From: Astragalus membranaceus
Lineage: Eukaryota > Streptophyta > Magnoliopsida > Fabales > Fabaceae
Reading direction: 5' to 3'
DNA length: 64,000 nucleotides
NCBI GenBank assembly: GCA_039519185.1
Contig: CM076846.1
Span: forward strand, 182,203,068 to 182,267,067
Under the pieces are notes generated by a model. The model made no database searches. It worked only from the letters and a program-made list of their open reading frames with translations, and was not told the DNA's origin. The position numbers and the translations under genes are program-made. Each line of letters opens with the position of its first letter. Positions within the stretch are counted from its first letter, which is position 1. Shown piece by piece: positions 53,882 to 64,000 of this stretch.

Positions 53882-56800
53882 TTTGAACTAAAAACCACAG
53901 GAAAATCAATGATCTCCCAATTCTTGAGTCTTTTGTTTGCAGGACAAGGGCGTACAAGACTGACGATGCCTTCTTCAGTGTTTAGATCGTCCTCAACTGC
54001 GGCGATCTGATTGGGGTTCAACATTCCCGCACTCCGAAAGCTTTCCTTGATGTCGCAGATGGTGATTCTCTTCGTATTTGGTACCCTATCCTCAAGCCTG
54101 GCTAACCTCCGCTCCTTCTTTTCCTCCACAATCCTTCTCTTGTCAGTGCGATTGGGCCGATATCCTATCCCATGTCTATCTTTGTTCTCCTCTGGCTGTA
54201 TTGGCATCAGGATCCCCTGTCCGGTTTTTCCCAAGCCTCCTCCAGCTTGGTAGCCTTTTCCTAACATGAACTTAGCAACCATCACGGCAGTTTTGGATAG
54301 CTTGGGTTCTAACATAGCAGATGTATGGGCAATCTCTAATGCCTGGAAGGCAGTCTCTAGGGACTCTTCAGCAGCTTCGATGTGACGAGTGGAAGATGAC
54401 TTATTTATCAGTAATTCCTCTTCACCGAAGATAACCACCAGTTTGTTGTTGACTATGAACTTGAGCTTCTGGTGTAAAGAAGAGGGCACAGCCCCTGCCG
54501 AATGGATCCATGGTCTTCCCAGAAGACAACTGTAAGACGGATTGATGTCCATCACTTGGAAGCTCACTATGAAGACCTCTGGACCTACCTGTACGGGTAA
54601 CTCCATCTCTCCGATAACCTCTCTTTTAGACCCATTGAATGCCCTGACCAGTGTAGAACTGGGTTTCATGTATGAACAGTCTACGTCTAGCTTGTTCATG
54701 GTTGATTTGGGTAGTACATTCAGGGATGATCCGTTATCGATGAGTACTCGAGCTAGAGAGTATTCTCCACATTTCACGGAGATATGTAAAGCCTTGTTGT
54801 GCCCTCTCCCCTCGACGGGGATCTCGTCATCTGTGAAGGTGAGGTAATTGTTTGCCACGATATTTCCGACGATCCCGTCAAACTGACCAACTGAGATGTC
54901 TTGAGCGACATGGGCCTCATTCAATACTTTTGTCAATGCTGCACGATGGGCATCAGAACTGAGCAATAATGACAACAGAGATATCTTTGCGGGAGTTTGG
55001 TTCAGTTGATCAACCACCTTATACTCGCTTTGTCTCATAAGCTTCAGAAATTCACTGGCTTCTTGCTCGGATAACGTCTTCTTTCCTGCATTCTTATCGA
55101 CAAGTTCCTGCTCTGTGCTTTTGCCCTTACGGGCTCTTTCCTCCCCTTCTTTTGTTCGGTCCTCACTAGGCCCTCCAGGAGCATAGAAGCGCCCACTTCG
55201 AGTCATACCACCGGTCCCTGAGATGTTAATGACATCTGGGTTGGTCTGAACCTTCATATCGTAACTCCACGGGACTGCATTGGTGCTTTTAAAGGGAAAC
55301 GGAACTGGCACTTGAATGGTGATTGGTCTAGGCACAGTGGGAGCTGGCTGTGTGTTCTTCTTGTAATGGATTTCCAGTGGTTTCCTGATATTCTTGCTTT
55401 GGTCAATGCTTGACTGGAGCGTTGACACGTCTTCCTCTTTCTTTTGAAGACCTATTTGTATTATGTGTCGGTCTAACAAGTCTTGCAGGATTGGCTTGAA
55501 TGCTTCACAGGCCCCGACACAAAGGGGATCAACACACGAACCCTTTCCGGTACATCCTTTCATAATGATTCCGAAGTGACACAAATTAGCATGGATGAGG
55601 TCCAGGGGTGTGACAATGTCCTCCACCTTTCTGACCAATAATTGCCCCTCAACATTCTCAATGGCATTGACGGAGGGTTTCCCGTGCCCCGGCAGAGGGT
55701 TAGTGGCAACATTTGGACCGTCTTCTGCGAAGCTTAACCATTTAGATTCAATTAAGTCTTGTACTACATATTTCAATGCTTTGCAATTTTCTGTTGAGTG
55801 GCCAACTGCCCCTGCGTGGAATCCACAGCTGGCCTCTGGGTCATAGCTCCTAGGGAAAGGAGGTTGAAGGGGTCTCATTGGACGAGGAGTGATCAAGTTG
55901 TGACTGATGAGGTGATTGAATAGGTCTGTGTATGACATGGGTATTGGGTCGAAATTGGCGGGCTTTCTTTCTTGGTAGTTTTGTGGTCTATAGCCTGGGT
56001 TGACTTGGTGAGGTGGGGCTTGTGGTTTTTGAGTAGGTATTTGTAAAGTCTGTCGGGGGTTGTTGTAGGGAGGCTTTCCGGATCCAGAGATGGCATTAGC
56101 TTCGCCCTCCTTCTTTTTAGGAAAACCCGAGAAGGGCCTTTTCTGGTTGCTGGTTCCAGCGGAGCTATATGCAATTTTCCCGTTTCTCCATCCATTCTCT
56201 AGTCTTTCTCCGATGACGATCATATCTGAAAAGTTCGAAGACACGCTCCCAATCAACCTGTCGTAGAAAGGCGATTGAAGAGTATCCATGAACATTGATA
56301 CCATCTCTTTTTCTAACAACGGTGGTACCACCTGTGCAGCCAAACCTCTCCAGCGTTGGGCATATTCTTTGAAGGACTCATTGTCTCTCTTCGTCAGGCT
56401 CTGCAATTGTGTCCTATCGGGAGCCATGTCAATGTTATATTTGTATTGCCTCAAAAATGCATCGGCTAAGTCTTTCCAGCATCTGATATGTGCACGTTCT
56501 AATTGCATGTACCAGCTCGAAGCTGCCCCAGACAGACTATCTTGGAAGTAGTGGATGAGCAATTTGTCGTCGTGAGCAAACGCCGCCATTCTCCTGCAGT
56601 ACATGGTTAAGTGGCTTACAGGGCAAGTCGACCCCCTGTACTTGTCGAAGTCTGGCACCTTAAATTTTGGAGGGATGACCACGTTAGGGACGAGGCACAA
56701 GTCATAAGCATCTCTCGCACCAACATTGGATCCTTCAACCGCTCTCAACCTTTCTTCCAGCATTTGCAGTTTGTCTTGGGCTTGAGGGTTCTCCATAGAG

Positions 56801-57477
56801 TGGTTGTGAGGGAGCCCACTCATACCATAGTAAGGATGGATCATCGGAACTATGGCTGGGTTCACATTTGGGGTATGTGAATGAGTGGGATTCCTGAGGT
56901 TGGAACCCTGAGCTTGAGCGTTAACTATCGGCGGTGGAGGGCAGCCAAGTGGGATTCCTTGTGGTACAACGATGGGGGTCGGGTTTTGAACTTGTGGTGC
57001 CCCCGGATTACCATCGTGACCCGTTGGTGTCAGCTGTTGTTGGCCCGCGACTCCAGAGGGACCGCCTTCTGGACTAGCATTGACTGTCGGAGGTGTGTAA
57101 CCTTGTGGAAGTCCGTAAGGAGGCCATATGTAACCCTGGTCATTAGTCCCAGTGGGGGGCACTGTATGCGGGATCCCGAGTCCATTGGGAGGAGGAGGGT
57201 TGGTAACTTGATTTTCCGTATTCCCAGCGGAGACATCTTCGCTTGTGTCTTTGTCCCTCAGAGTTTGTAAGACCTTTAAGATTTCAGCCATCTGTTCCTT
57301 CATCCCATCTATTTCTGCCCTAAGCTCTTGATTGCCTAGGTCTTGGGGTGGATTGCCTTGATCCGGGATATCTTGAGGTGGATTGTCTTGGTTTTCTTCC
57401 ATATTTCTGGCCTGAGAACGAGTCCAATAGCGATGTTGACGCACCAGCTTGTCTTTTACTCTCTGTTGGTGGGACAT
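53878..57477 (-). CDS. Ogre Gag-protease, 1199 aa (first exon of gag-pro-pol)
   Basis: Starts at Met 57477. Residues 1-270 are low-complexity, Pro/Gln/Gly-rich with a short coiled stretch. Gag core at about 279-434 (YCRRMAAFAHDDKLLIHYFQ, WKDLADAFLRQYKYN, FKEYAQRWRGLAAQVVPPL). A CxxH knuckle-like motif, CGFHAGAVGHSTENC, at about 546-560. Retropepsin-like protease at about 905-990 with VLIDNGSSLNVL (D-N-G-S instead of the usual D-T/S-G). Then a G-patch-like segment at about 1065-1115 (MLGKGYQAGGGLGKTGQGI), which in host proteins binds RNA or DEAH helicases. The stop TAA is part of the splice donor, so this is the product of unspliced RNA. It packages the RNA and cuts the polyprotein. Confidence 0.93.
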   Translation of the reverse strand: MSHQQRVKDKLVRQHRYWTRSQARNMEENQDNPPQDIPDQGNPPQDLGNQELRAEIDGMKEQMAEILKVLQTLRDKDTSEDVSAGNTENQVTNPPPPNGLGIPHTVPPTGTNDQGYIWPPYGLPQGYTPPTVNASPEGGPSGVAGQQQLTPTGHDGNPGAPQVQNPTPIVVPQGIPLGCPPPPIVNAQAQGSNLRNPTHSHTPNVNPAIVPMIHPYYGMSGLPHNHSMENPQAQDKLQMLEERLRAVEGSNVGARDAYDLCLVPNVVIPPKFKVPDFDKYRGSTCPVSHLTMYCRRMAAFAHDDKLLIHYFQDSLSGAASSWYMQLERAHIRCWKDLADAFLRQYKYNIDMAPDRTQLQSLTKRDNESFKEYAQRWRGLAAQVVPPLLEKEMVSMFMDTLQSPFYDRLIGSVSSNFSDMIVIGERLENGWRNGKIAYSSAGTSNQKRPFSGFPKKKEGEANAISGSGKPPYNNPRQTLQIPTQKPQAPPHQVNPGYRPQNYQERKPANFDPIPMSYTDLFNHLISHNLITPRPMRPLQPPFPRSYDPEASCGFHAGAVGHSTENCKALKYVVQDLIESKWLSFAEDGPNVATNPLPGHGKPSVNAIENVEGQLLVRKVEDIVTPLDLIHANLCHFGIIMKGCTGKGSCVDPLCVGACEAFKPILQDLLDRHIIQIGLQKKEEDVSTLQSSIDQSKNIRKPLEIHYKKNTQPAPTVPRPITIQVPVPFPFKSTNAVPWSYDMKVQTNPDVINISGTGGMTRSGRFYAPGGPSEDRTKEGEERARKGKSTEQELVDKNAGKKTLSEQEASEFLKLMRQSEYKVVDQLNQTPAKISLLSLLLSSDAHRAALTKVLNEAHVAQDISVGQFDGIVGNIVANNYLTFTDDEIPVEGRGHNKALHISVKCGEYSLARVLIDNGSSLNVLPKSTMNKLDVDCSYMKPSSTLVRAFNGSKREVIGEMELPVQVGPEVFIVSFQVMDINPSYSCLLGRPWIHSAGAVPSSLHQKLKFIVNNKLVVIFGEEELLINKSSSTRHIEAAEESLETAFQALEIAHTSAMLEPKLSKTAVMVAKFMLGKGYQAGGGLGKTGQGILMPIQPEENKDRHGIGYRPNRTDKRRIVEEKKERRLARLEDRVPNTKRITICDIKESFRSAGMLNPNQIAAVEDDLNTEEGIVSLVRPCPANKRLKNWEIIDFPVVFSSK

Positions 57478-57731
57478 ATGTTATGAGTATATGTATGAGT
57501 ATATGAATGGATGAAAATGCGAATGATGCATGTGTGCATGAGTCTTATTGTTTTAGGTCGGGAATTGTAAGCGCATCCTGATTTTGTCATAAGTATACAA
57601 ATTAAAGTTCCACAATATTTTCAAGATAAAGGATCAGAATGTGAGACAAACAAACTTCATTGATAGAGGAAAGTACAACATTTTGGAAGTAAGACTTCGA
57701 AAAGAAAAGTACAATGTTCATTAAATTTCAC
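57478..57731 (-). other. spacer between Ogre ORF1 and gag
   Basis: Short non-coding sequence with ATGAGTATATGAATGGATG-like repeats. It may serve re-initiation or an internal start for gag; no signal can be identified. Confidence 0.5.
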
Positions 57732-59783
57732 TCAAATACATATGGCTTTCATTTTTCCACTCCTCTCTCTTTTTCTACTAGTAGTGCTGCCAGCCTTCTC
57801 CCGGAGTTCGGCAATCAGAATCTCGCAAAACTCCATGAATTCGGAAACTTGGACCGGGGTGTTAAACGGGTGCATTGCCGCGTTAGCCTCCTTTAGACGT
57901 TTGGGGATTCCTATGATAGCTTGATCGGCCAGCCATGCCAACTTTGAGAATCTGTCTTTCCAGTATAAGCTTTCATTCTTCAACTCTATGAAGACTTCAT
58001 GGTTTTCTATCTTGCTGACCAACTCCACGAAGCGGTTCTCCCAATAGATGCTTTCTGTTTTCAGCTGGTGATAGACCTCCTCTTGATATCTGATATGGTC
58101 GTTCAGCTCATCAGATTTTTCATGCTCCCTTCTTAAGGCTTGCTGGTATTCTCGGAGTATCTCTTCAATGGTATTTTTATCCTGCTTGATACTTTTCACT
58201 TGCTCTTCAAACTCGGCTGCCATCATCCGGGACTCTCTTTTTGATACCATTAGCAGGCTCTGTGCGGTCTTTTCAGCCATCATTGATTCTTCCCATAACT
58301 TTTTCCATTTGTATGTATCATCGATGGCTTGGTCCATTTTCAGGTTGCAACGTTTGATTTCCTCTTTCGCCCCTCTTAGGTACCTTTGAACCTCTAGTTT
58401 GTTCTTTTGTTCGATCTTGAGCTGCTTGTGGCTGTCTTCAATGGCCACTGACTTACTTGCATTCTCTTCCTCCAACTTCTGGTTCTTTAGGAGCACTTTC
58501 TCTAACTCTGCCTGTAAGTCCTTCTTTTCTTCCTCGGCCTTTGACAATGCTATTTTAAGCTTATCTAAATCTTCGACAGTGGGAAGGGTAGGTTCAGGTA
58601 TTTCTTCCTCAACCCGTAGTGCATTTTGGTAAGGCAATCGGGTGTCTTGGATCCTCTTTTGGAGCCATTGACGAAAGGTGGTTTCCTTATCGCCGCTCTT
58701 CTTAGTAAGCTCTTGTCCCTTGCGGACGACCATATTCCACGCTTGAGAAATCTTCCGGAGCATGTCAACCTCTTTTGGGCTTCCTTCATGGAGGTAAAAA
58801 GGGATTAACATGTGTTCGGTGGGCGGATTTCGCATGGGGTACCCCAGTTGTCTTAGAGTTAGAGAAGGATTGTAATTTATGCATCCTCTTGTCCCCATGA
58901 GCGGGACGTTTTGAAAGCTTCCGCACTGAAAAACTACTGTGGGCCTCTCCTTCCACCATGATGGGTGCCAACGAACCTTATATTCATGAAGGCCCCCCAG
59001 CACTTGCAACCATCCGCCAGTGTTCATTATCTTCACGTCACACCCTATAGCGTCTTCAATTGGGCCTTCTACTCTGACTTTGTTAACGAAAGCATGGGTG
59101 AGAAGCCAAACATACAAGGCGTGCAGGCAGCAAGATATCCTTTTTCCCCTTAGCTCACTATAATGAGTGAAAGTACAGTAAGTGTCTGCAAGCATGGCAG
59201 GAATCGGATCTTTGAAGGATAAGAAGACGCCAATAGCTGTTGTGTCCACATATCTTTCAAGGCGTGGAAATAGGACAATGCCAAAGATAGTCAAAGCTAA
59301 CACCTGCTTAAAAGGACCCCAATTTCTAGCGTCGGCGAAGGACTTCATTTGGCTTTCCAGATACTCTTGTGGGAATCCTGCAATGCCATTTCGATTTTTC
59401 TTCCGGAGCTTCAAGTTCTCTTTGCTGGTTTGTAACACTGAGGCGAGCTTCTCATCTGTGTAGTATTGTCCCTGATACTGGTAGGGTCCCTTGTCTTGTT
59501 GAGGAAAGCTGAAGATCTGTGTATATTCTTCCAGGGTAGGTGCCATCTGGAAATTTTTGAAGGTGAAGCATCTTAATGAAGAGTCGTAGAACTGGCTCAA
59601 AGCGGCAATGGCATCCGTTTGCACGTCCAATTGTAGTAACATAATAATCTTCCCATACACCCTCTCAAAAGACCTGCGCTCGATGGGCGGCAGTCGACCA
59701 GCACATTCCCTTAGACTTGTCAGATTAGGCTGCTTCACTATAGGGTAGTTCAGAGTTTGGATTGCTTCACAGTTTGATCCCAT
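57732..59783 (-). CDS. Ogre ORF1 protein, 683 aa
   Basis: I chose the Met at 59783 (MGSNCEAIQTLNYPIVKQPN) because the upstream extension to 59999 is hydrophobic and unlike the rest. The N-terminal half has the DUF7745-type, plant-mobile-domain-like pattern (ERVYGKIIMLLQL, FTFKNFQMAPTLEEY, ALTIFGIVLFPRLERYVD, GCLHALYVWLLTH-like). The C-terminal half, about residues 460-660, is a long heptad-rich coiled coil (LSKAEEEKKDLQAELEKVLL), ending in a basic RKRERSGK tail that could be a nuclear signal. ORF1 upstream of gag is specific to Ogre elements; its function is unknown. The frame is intact. Confidence 0.88.
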   Translation of the reverse strand: MGSNCEAIQTLNYPIVKQPNLTSLRECAGRLPPIERRSFERVYGKIIMLLQLDVQTDAIAALSQFYDSSLRCFTFKNFQMAPTLEEYTQIFSFPQQDKGPYQYQGQYYTDEKLASVLQTSKENLKLRKKNRNGIAGFPQEYLESQMKSFADARNWGPFKQVLALTIFGIVLFPRLERYVDTTAIGVFLSFKDPIPAMLADTYCTFTHYSELRGKRISCCLHALYVWLLTHAFVNKVRVEGPIEDAIGCDVKIMNTGGWLQVLGGLHEYKVRWHPSWWKERPTVVFQCGSFQNVPLMGTRGCINYNPSLTLRQLGYPMRNPPTEHMLIPFYLHEGSPKEVDMLRKISQAWNMVVRKGQELTKKSGDKETTFRQWLQKRIQDTRLPYQNALRVEEEIPEPTLPTVEDLDKLKIALSKAEEEKKDLQAELEKVLLKNQKLEEENASKSVAIEDSHKQLKIEQKNKLEVQRYLRGAKEEIKRCNLKMDQAIDDTYKWKKLWEESMMAEKTAQSLLMVSKRESRMMAAEFEEQVKSIKQDKNTIEEILREYQQALRREHEKSDELNDHIRYQEEVYHQLKTESIYWENRFVELVSKIENHEVFIELKNESLYWKDRFSKLAWLADQAIIGIPKRLKEANAAMHPFNTPVQVSEFMEFCEILIAELREKAGSTTSRKRERSGKMKAICI

Positions 59784-60629
59784 ATTGCTTATGACAAAAC
59801 TTTTGAACCTCTTACAATTCCCGACAAACCTAAATGAGATGAATAGCATGCAATGTGAGGATTTTTGTATTTTTTGTGAAATAATGATGATGTATGATGA
59901 ATTAAAGAAAGACGTTACATGCGTTAATAAAAGCATATTTTGGTGATTCAAAAAATTGAGAAACATTAACCATGTCACAAAGAATATGTAAAGGGCCAAA
60001 AAAATAAATGGTTTTCATTGTTTGATTTTTTTTGAAAGATAAAAAGCTGTTTTTTTTTTTTTTGATGCAGCGGGTAGGTGAATTGCTTTTGTGTCCTAAA
60101 CAGGTTATGTCTTACATATAGGTCACGGTCTAGGGTCACTTATGTGATCAACCTCTCAGGTAGTTCTATTCACTTCCTCACAAAGGTTTCCAGAGCTAAA
60201 ATCCCTTTCACGATATGACCCACAACGATAGCGAGCTACCTGGTGTGGGATGCCGCGAAAGAGCATACTCTGGTTGAGATTTTCATGAGAGTTAGACAGA
60301 TAAATCCAGAATGACTGTCACTAATCATCTCCGCTCGTCCTAAGTTATTTTTCAGACCCGGGTATAGGGCCCCACTCAGAAGTGTGTGAATAAATAGGTG
60401 TAGGTGATGTGTGTGATATAAGCAACCTAAACTACCCAAACTGCAAAAGAGCAAACAGATAGCGATATAAAAGTCTTCTACCCTAAGGTTTGCAAGAAAA
60501 CAAATAGCAGTATAAAAGTCTTCTACCCTAAGGTTCAACATGCGAATATAAAGACTAAGAGTAAATAAAGTACTAAACTAATAATTTACACATTTAATTA
60601 AATTAGGCTTGACCCTCTAAAAAAAATAT
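59784..60629 (-). other. 5' untranslated leader of the Ogre element
   Basis: Between primer site and ORF1. It contains a direct repeat of about 43 bp (AAAAGTCTTCTACCCTAAGG, 60468 and 60514). No open frame with known motifs; the frame at 60236-60541 covers this repeat only. Confidence 0.7.
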
Positions 60630-60646
60630 CCCCAGCGGAGTCGCCA
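60630..60646 (-). other. primer binding site of the Ogre element (tRNA-Arg)
   Basis: CCCCAGCGGAGTCGCCA on the plus strand, i.e. TGGCGACTCCGCTGGGG on the minus strand, two bases from the 5' LTR. It fits the 3' end of a plant tRNA-Arg, the primer reported for Ogre elements. Confidence 0.85.
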
Positions 60647-60648
60647 GC

Positions 60649-63600
60649 TGTAGCGACCGAAGAATCCGGAGGAGGGATCCTTCGTTGCTATTGAACAATG
60701 GAGCCGCCATCAATATTTATTTTTAGGAAAAACATTGAAAAAACCTTTGTTTTTGGGTTCGGGGGTCGATTAAGTGCGGGGAAGGTACAAGCACCCCGCA
60801 ACATCCTAAAAAAGGTTACCTTTTAATTTAATGTGTAGAAAAAAAAAAAGTTTAAAGAAAACACTTTAATTTACCCTTTTTTGTTATTTGCAAAAAAAAA
60901 CGGAAAAGAAGACTTAATAAAAATTTTAGTTTTTTGCGCTCGACGGGAGTGGGCCCCCGCTCCTACGTATCTCCGGGTGCGATGGAGAAATCAAAGCTAC
61001 GTAGTTCTTGGGTAGAAAATATTTGTGTGTTGATATTTTTTTATTTTTTGAAAAAAAGTTTGGGAAAACTAGAGGCCGTTCATGGTGACCAAACAGATAA
61101 ATCCAGAGTGGTCGTCATTAATGGCTTATTCGGAAAATGAGGTATTTATAGCGTTCAAACAAGCGAGGCCCAGAGTGACCGCTATAGACAACCTATTTTT
61201 TTTGCGCGAATTCGATTTTTCGAAAGAAAAAAAAAGCGGTTCGGAAGCATCACGTTGTGAACAGAAGCGGAGTAGGTGATAAAAAGGGGGGTGCAAATAA
61301 TAAAGGAGTTGTATTAAAAAGGGAGGTGTGAATAGCGTTTTGACGCTAGAAAAAAAGTGCCACCGGGGGTGCAAATAGCGTTTTGGCGTTTTTTTTTTAA
61401 AAAAGGGATGCCGGGGGTGCAAATAGCGTTTTGGCGCTTTTTAAAAAAGGGGTGTCGGGGGTACAAATAGCGTTTTGGCGCTTTTTTAAAAAAGGGATGT
61501 CGGGGGTGCAAATAGTGTTTTGACGCTAAAAAAAACGATTGATTGGTTTATTTTTACTTTTTTCTATTCGACTCTAGAACACGTGATTCTTGAGGCGCTT
61601 TTCTTTCTAAAAAAACAGAACCTAGACTAAACAAGTGGTATTTTGAAAGCGGATTATGGAGAAACATTCTTTTATTGTTTTTTTTTTTGTGTTGTCATAG
61701 TTAAAAGGGTGCCTTTTTACCCTTTTTTTGAAAAAAAAAAAGACTTTTGTTATTATATTTTTTTTTGAAAAGAGTAGTGATACTAGTAACTATTTATTTT
61801 AAAAAAATATTTTTTAGTATTTGAAAAAAAGCTTTATTTAAAACCGAAATAAAAAAAGGAACACATTTTTTTATCACTCTTTTTTTTTTATCCGGAAAAT
61901 AGTAATTGTTATAAAAACAACATATCTTTTTTTTTATCATTTTTTAAAATCTGAAAATTAGAATAATTTATATTAAAAAAAGCACAACATTTTTTATTTA
62001 TTTATTTTTTTAGACCGAAAATATTAGCACCTAAATAAAAGGAACACACATTTTTTTTTGTTTTTGGTTTATTTTAAATCCGTAAATAGTAACCATTTTT
62101 AAAAAAAACAACATATTTTTTTTAGCACTTTTTTAGTCCGAAAATTAGTAACCATTTTTTTAAAAAAACAACATATTTTTTTTAGCACTTTTTTAGTCCG
62201 AAAATTAGTAACCATTTTTGTTAAAAAAACAACATATTTTTTTTAGCATTTTTTTAGTCCGAAAATTACAATAATTTATTTAAAAAAGGCACAACCAATA
62301 TTTATAAAAACATCAACTAATATTTATAAAAAAAACAGCAACTAATATAAAAACATGACAACAACAAAATAAAAACAGTAACTAAAAAAACGAAAAAAAA
62401 ACATGAACAACAATAATTAAAATACAATGGCAATGATTATATGAACAAAATCATAATAACTAAAAATTACAAAAAAAGCAACAATACTACAAATTATTAC
62501 ATTTTTGTACCTTGAACAAATCCAAGCTTTCTTCTTCGGATCTCTTCAATACACCAAAATTTTAAACTAAAAAAAAACTAAGAAGGAAGAAAAGAAGGGG
62601 AAGAAAATTTTTCTAAGAGAAACCCTAATTTTTTTTAGATTCTCCCTTTTTTTTCTAAGGGCCAAATCCGTCCCCCCTCCTCTAAGTGGGGAACCCTATT
62701 TATACAAGAGAAAAAAAACAAGCTTCTTCCATCTTCTGCTCCACTTCAATCACTCTTGGATAGTGATGATGATCTTTTTTTGATATGATGGAGGTTTGGG
62801 GGGAGTTGTTGAAGGGGGAAATAAAAGAAGACATGTGAGATGAGGGGAGATGATGGTCGAAGGTATGGGTATGGAGAAGAGAGTGCCATGTGTGAAGTGT
62901 GTGATAGGGAGAGGAATGGATGAGTGTGTGAAGAGAGAAGAAAGAAAAAAAAAATGAGTGTGTGAGAGGAGGGGAAGAAGTCGTAGGTATGGGGAGAGAG
63001 AGGAGGGAAGGGTTGAGTGTGGTGTTGTTTTAGGGTTGAGTGTGAGAGAGAGTGAGTTGAGTGATGTGTGAGGGAGAGAGAGAGAAGAGGGGGGCGTAGG
63101 AAAGAGGGGGGGAGCCGTTGGGAGAGGAGAGAGGGAAGGGTGGAGTGTATGGGGAAAGGAGATATGGGGAAGTGGGGTTGTGTGTGGAAGTGGGATTGAG
63201 AGTTTCAAGGAGGGAATCAAGGAGAGTGGGGGCGGATTTCTAGGGATGAATGTGGATGATTTTTAAGGCTAGGGGGGAGAGTGAATGTAGACACATTTTA
63301 GGGTTAAAGGGGGGGTATGCGAATTAGGGTTTAGTTGGAGTGGGTTGGATGGAGTTGGGTGTTGGGTTATGGGTTGGATATGGGTTAGGGTTAGGATATG
63401 GGTTGGGTTTGGTGGAGGAGTTGGATTGGGCTTGGTGGAGGAGTGGGCTAGGCGAATTGGGCTAGCTATTTTGCTGGGTTGGGCTTCCATGACAGCACCT
63501 TATTATTAATAGACCCCCCCCACTTCCTTCTTGGCTTATTTTTATTTCTTCACTTCTAATTATTATTTTTTTTTCAAAAATTAAAACTTGTAGCAAACTA

Positions 63601-63703
63601 AAAATAAAATAAAACATGGCATGAAAAGGAGAATATTATTTTTCTCAAAAAATAAATAAAATTTCTTTTTTTTTTTTGGATAGGACAAAATTAGGGTATT
63701 ACA
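60649..63703 (-). repeat. 5' LTR of the Ogre element, 3055 bp
   Basis: Nearly identical to 45607-48716. By eye I see only a handful of substitutions (for example 61137, 61788, 62083, 62819, 63233) besides homopolymer length changes and one missing 60-bp repeat copy. TATA box at 62695-62704. It holds the promoter for the element. Confidence 0.95.
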
Positions 63704-64000
63704 CCATCATTTCACATCACTGAGACACAACACCCACACACACAGCTCTAATAGCACACCGTCACTTTATTCATTCACAGGCAACAACGAGGGTATGTGA
63801 CATGTATGCAATGCGACCCAACTCCTAGACGTATGCATGTGGATCCATCAACACCAAAAACTTGCCTTGAGGGCACTCACCAAGATAGGCCGAAGCCTCT
63901 GCTCACCAAAATAGGCCGAAGCCTCTGCTCACCAAAATATGCACATGATAATGTGACGCCATGACCATGCACCATACACACCAACACATGTAAACACACC
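63704..64000 (+). repeat. LTR-like repeat, right part
   Basis: Continuation of the target of the Ogre insertion after the duplicated CCATC. It contains two and a half tandem copies of a 26-bp unit, AATAGGCCGAAGCCTCTGCT + CACCAA, at 63871-63940, and runs out of the window. No coding sequence. Confidence 0.6.

Larger units (their letters stand above)
45607..63703 (-). mobile_element. full-length Ogre retrotransposon (Ty3/gypsy, Tat lineage), 18.1 kb
   Basis: Two nearly identical LTRs (45607-48716 and 60649-63703) and a CCATC target duplication (45602-45606 and 63704-63708) define a complete insertion. On the minus strand the order is 5' LTR, tRNA-Arg primer site, ORF1, gag-protease, a 200-bp intron, RT-RNase H-integrase, tandem-repeat 3' UTR, purine tract, 3' LTR. 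ORF1 before gag, the intron, two RNase H domains and large size are the marks of Ogre elements in legumes. All three coding blocks are open and the LTRs differ by few substitutions, so this is a young and possibly still mobile copy. Confidence 0.96.

Overview
The window is plant nuclear DNA. It is AT-rich, its genes contain introns, there is no bacterial-style gene packing, and it is dense with nested plant transposons. The large Ogre-type (Ty3/gypsy, Tat lineage) retrotransposon, together with a plant GT17 gene and an Aux/IAA gene, suggests a legume, probably of the pea/clover/Medicago group. The genus cannot be fixed from the sequence alone.

Layout. 1-5687: decayed Athila-type Ty3/gypsy element on the minus strand (RT, protease, gag, tRNA-Asp primer site, one LTR). 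5720-11304: complete CACTA (En/Spm) transposon with a 3-bp target duplication, carrying a 13-exon minus-strand gene for a Ptta/En-Spm + DUF8039 + Ulp1-like protein. 11465-18148: remains of two LINEs, a 326-bp Mutator-type hairpin MITE, a tRNA-derived SINE and a 1.5-kb long-TIR element. 18500-21720: host gene for a family-17 glycosyltransferase with a 5'-UTR intron and an overlapping uORF. 22587-22838: 36-bp tandem repeat that encodes a 12-residue repeat. 24998-25984: host Aux/IAA gene on the minus strand, four exons, last intron of GC-AG type. 26349-27590: SINE and non-autonomous hAT element, both with target duplications. 27830-29900: LTR-like fragments. 32263-38729: non-autonomous Tat-type LTR retrotransposon without coding capacity. 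40137-45105: LTR fragment split by a second CACTA element (40589-43595) that has captured exons of the host PELOTA gene. 45607-63703: full-length 18.1-kb Ogre element on the minus strand with intact ORF1, gag-pro and RT-RH-INT, inserted with a CCATC duplication into another LTR-like repeat that flanks it on both sides.

Only two ordinary host genes are well supported: the GT17 glycosyltransferase and the Aux/IAA repressor. Everything else that codes is transposon-borne. The most unusual points are the PELOTA fragment in a CACTA element, the Ulp1-like gene in the other CACTA element, the repeated self-complementary words in three LTR elements, a conserved potential RNA hairpin shared by the Ogre and non-autonomous LTRs, and the Ogre intron whose 5' splice site contains the gag-pro stop codon.

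All family assignments were made by eye from motifs; no database search or alignment was run.
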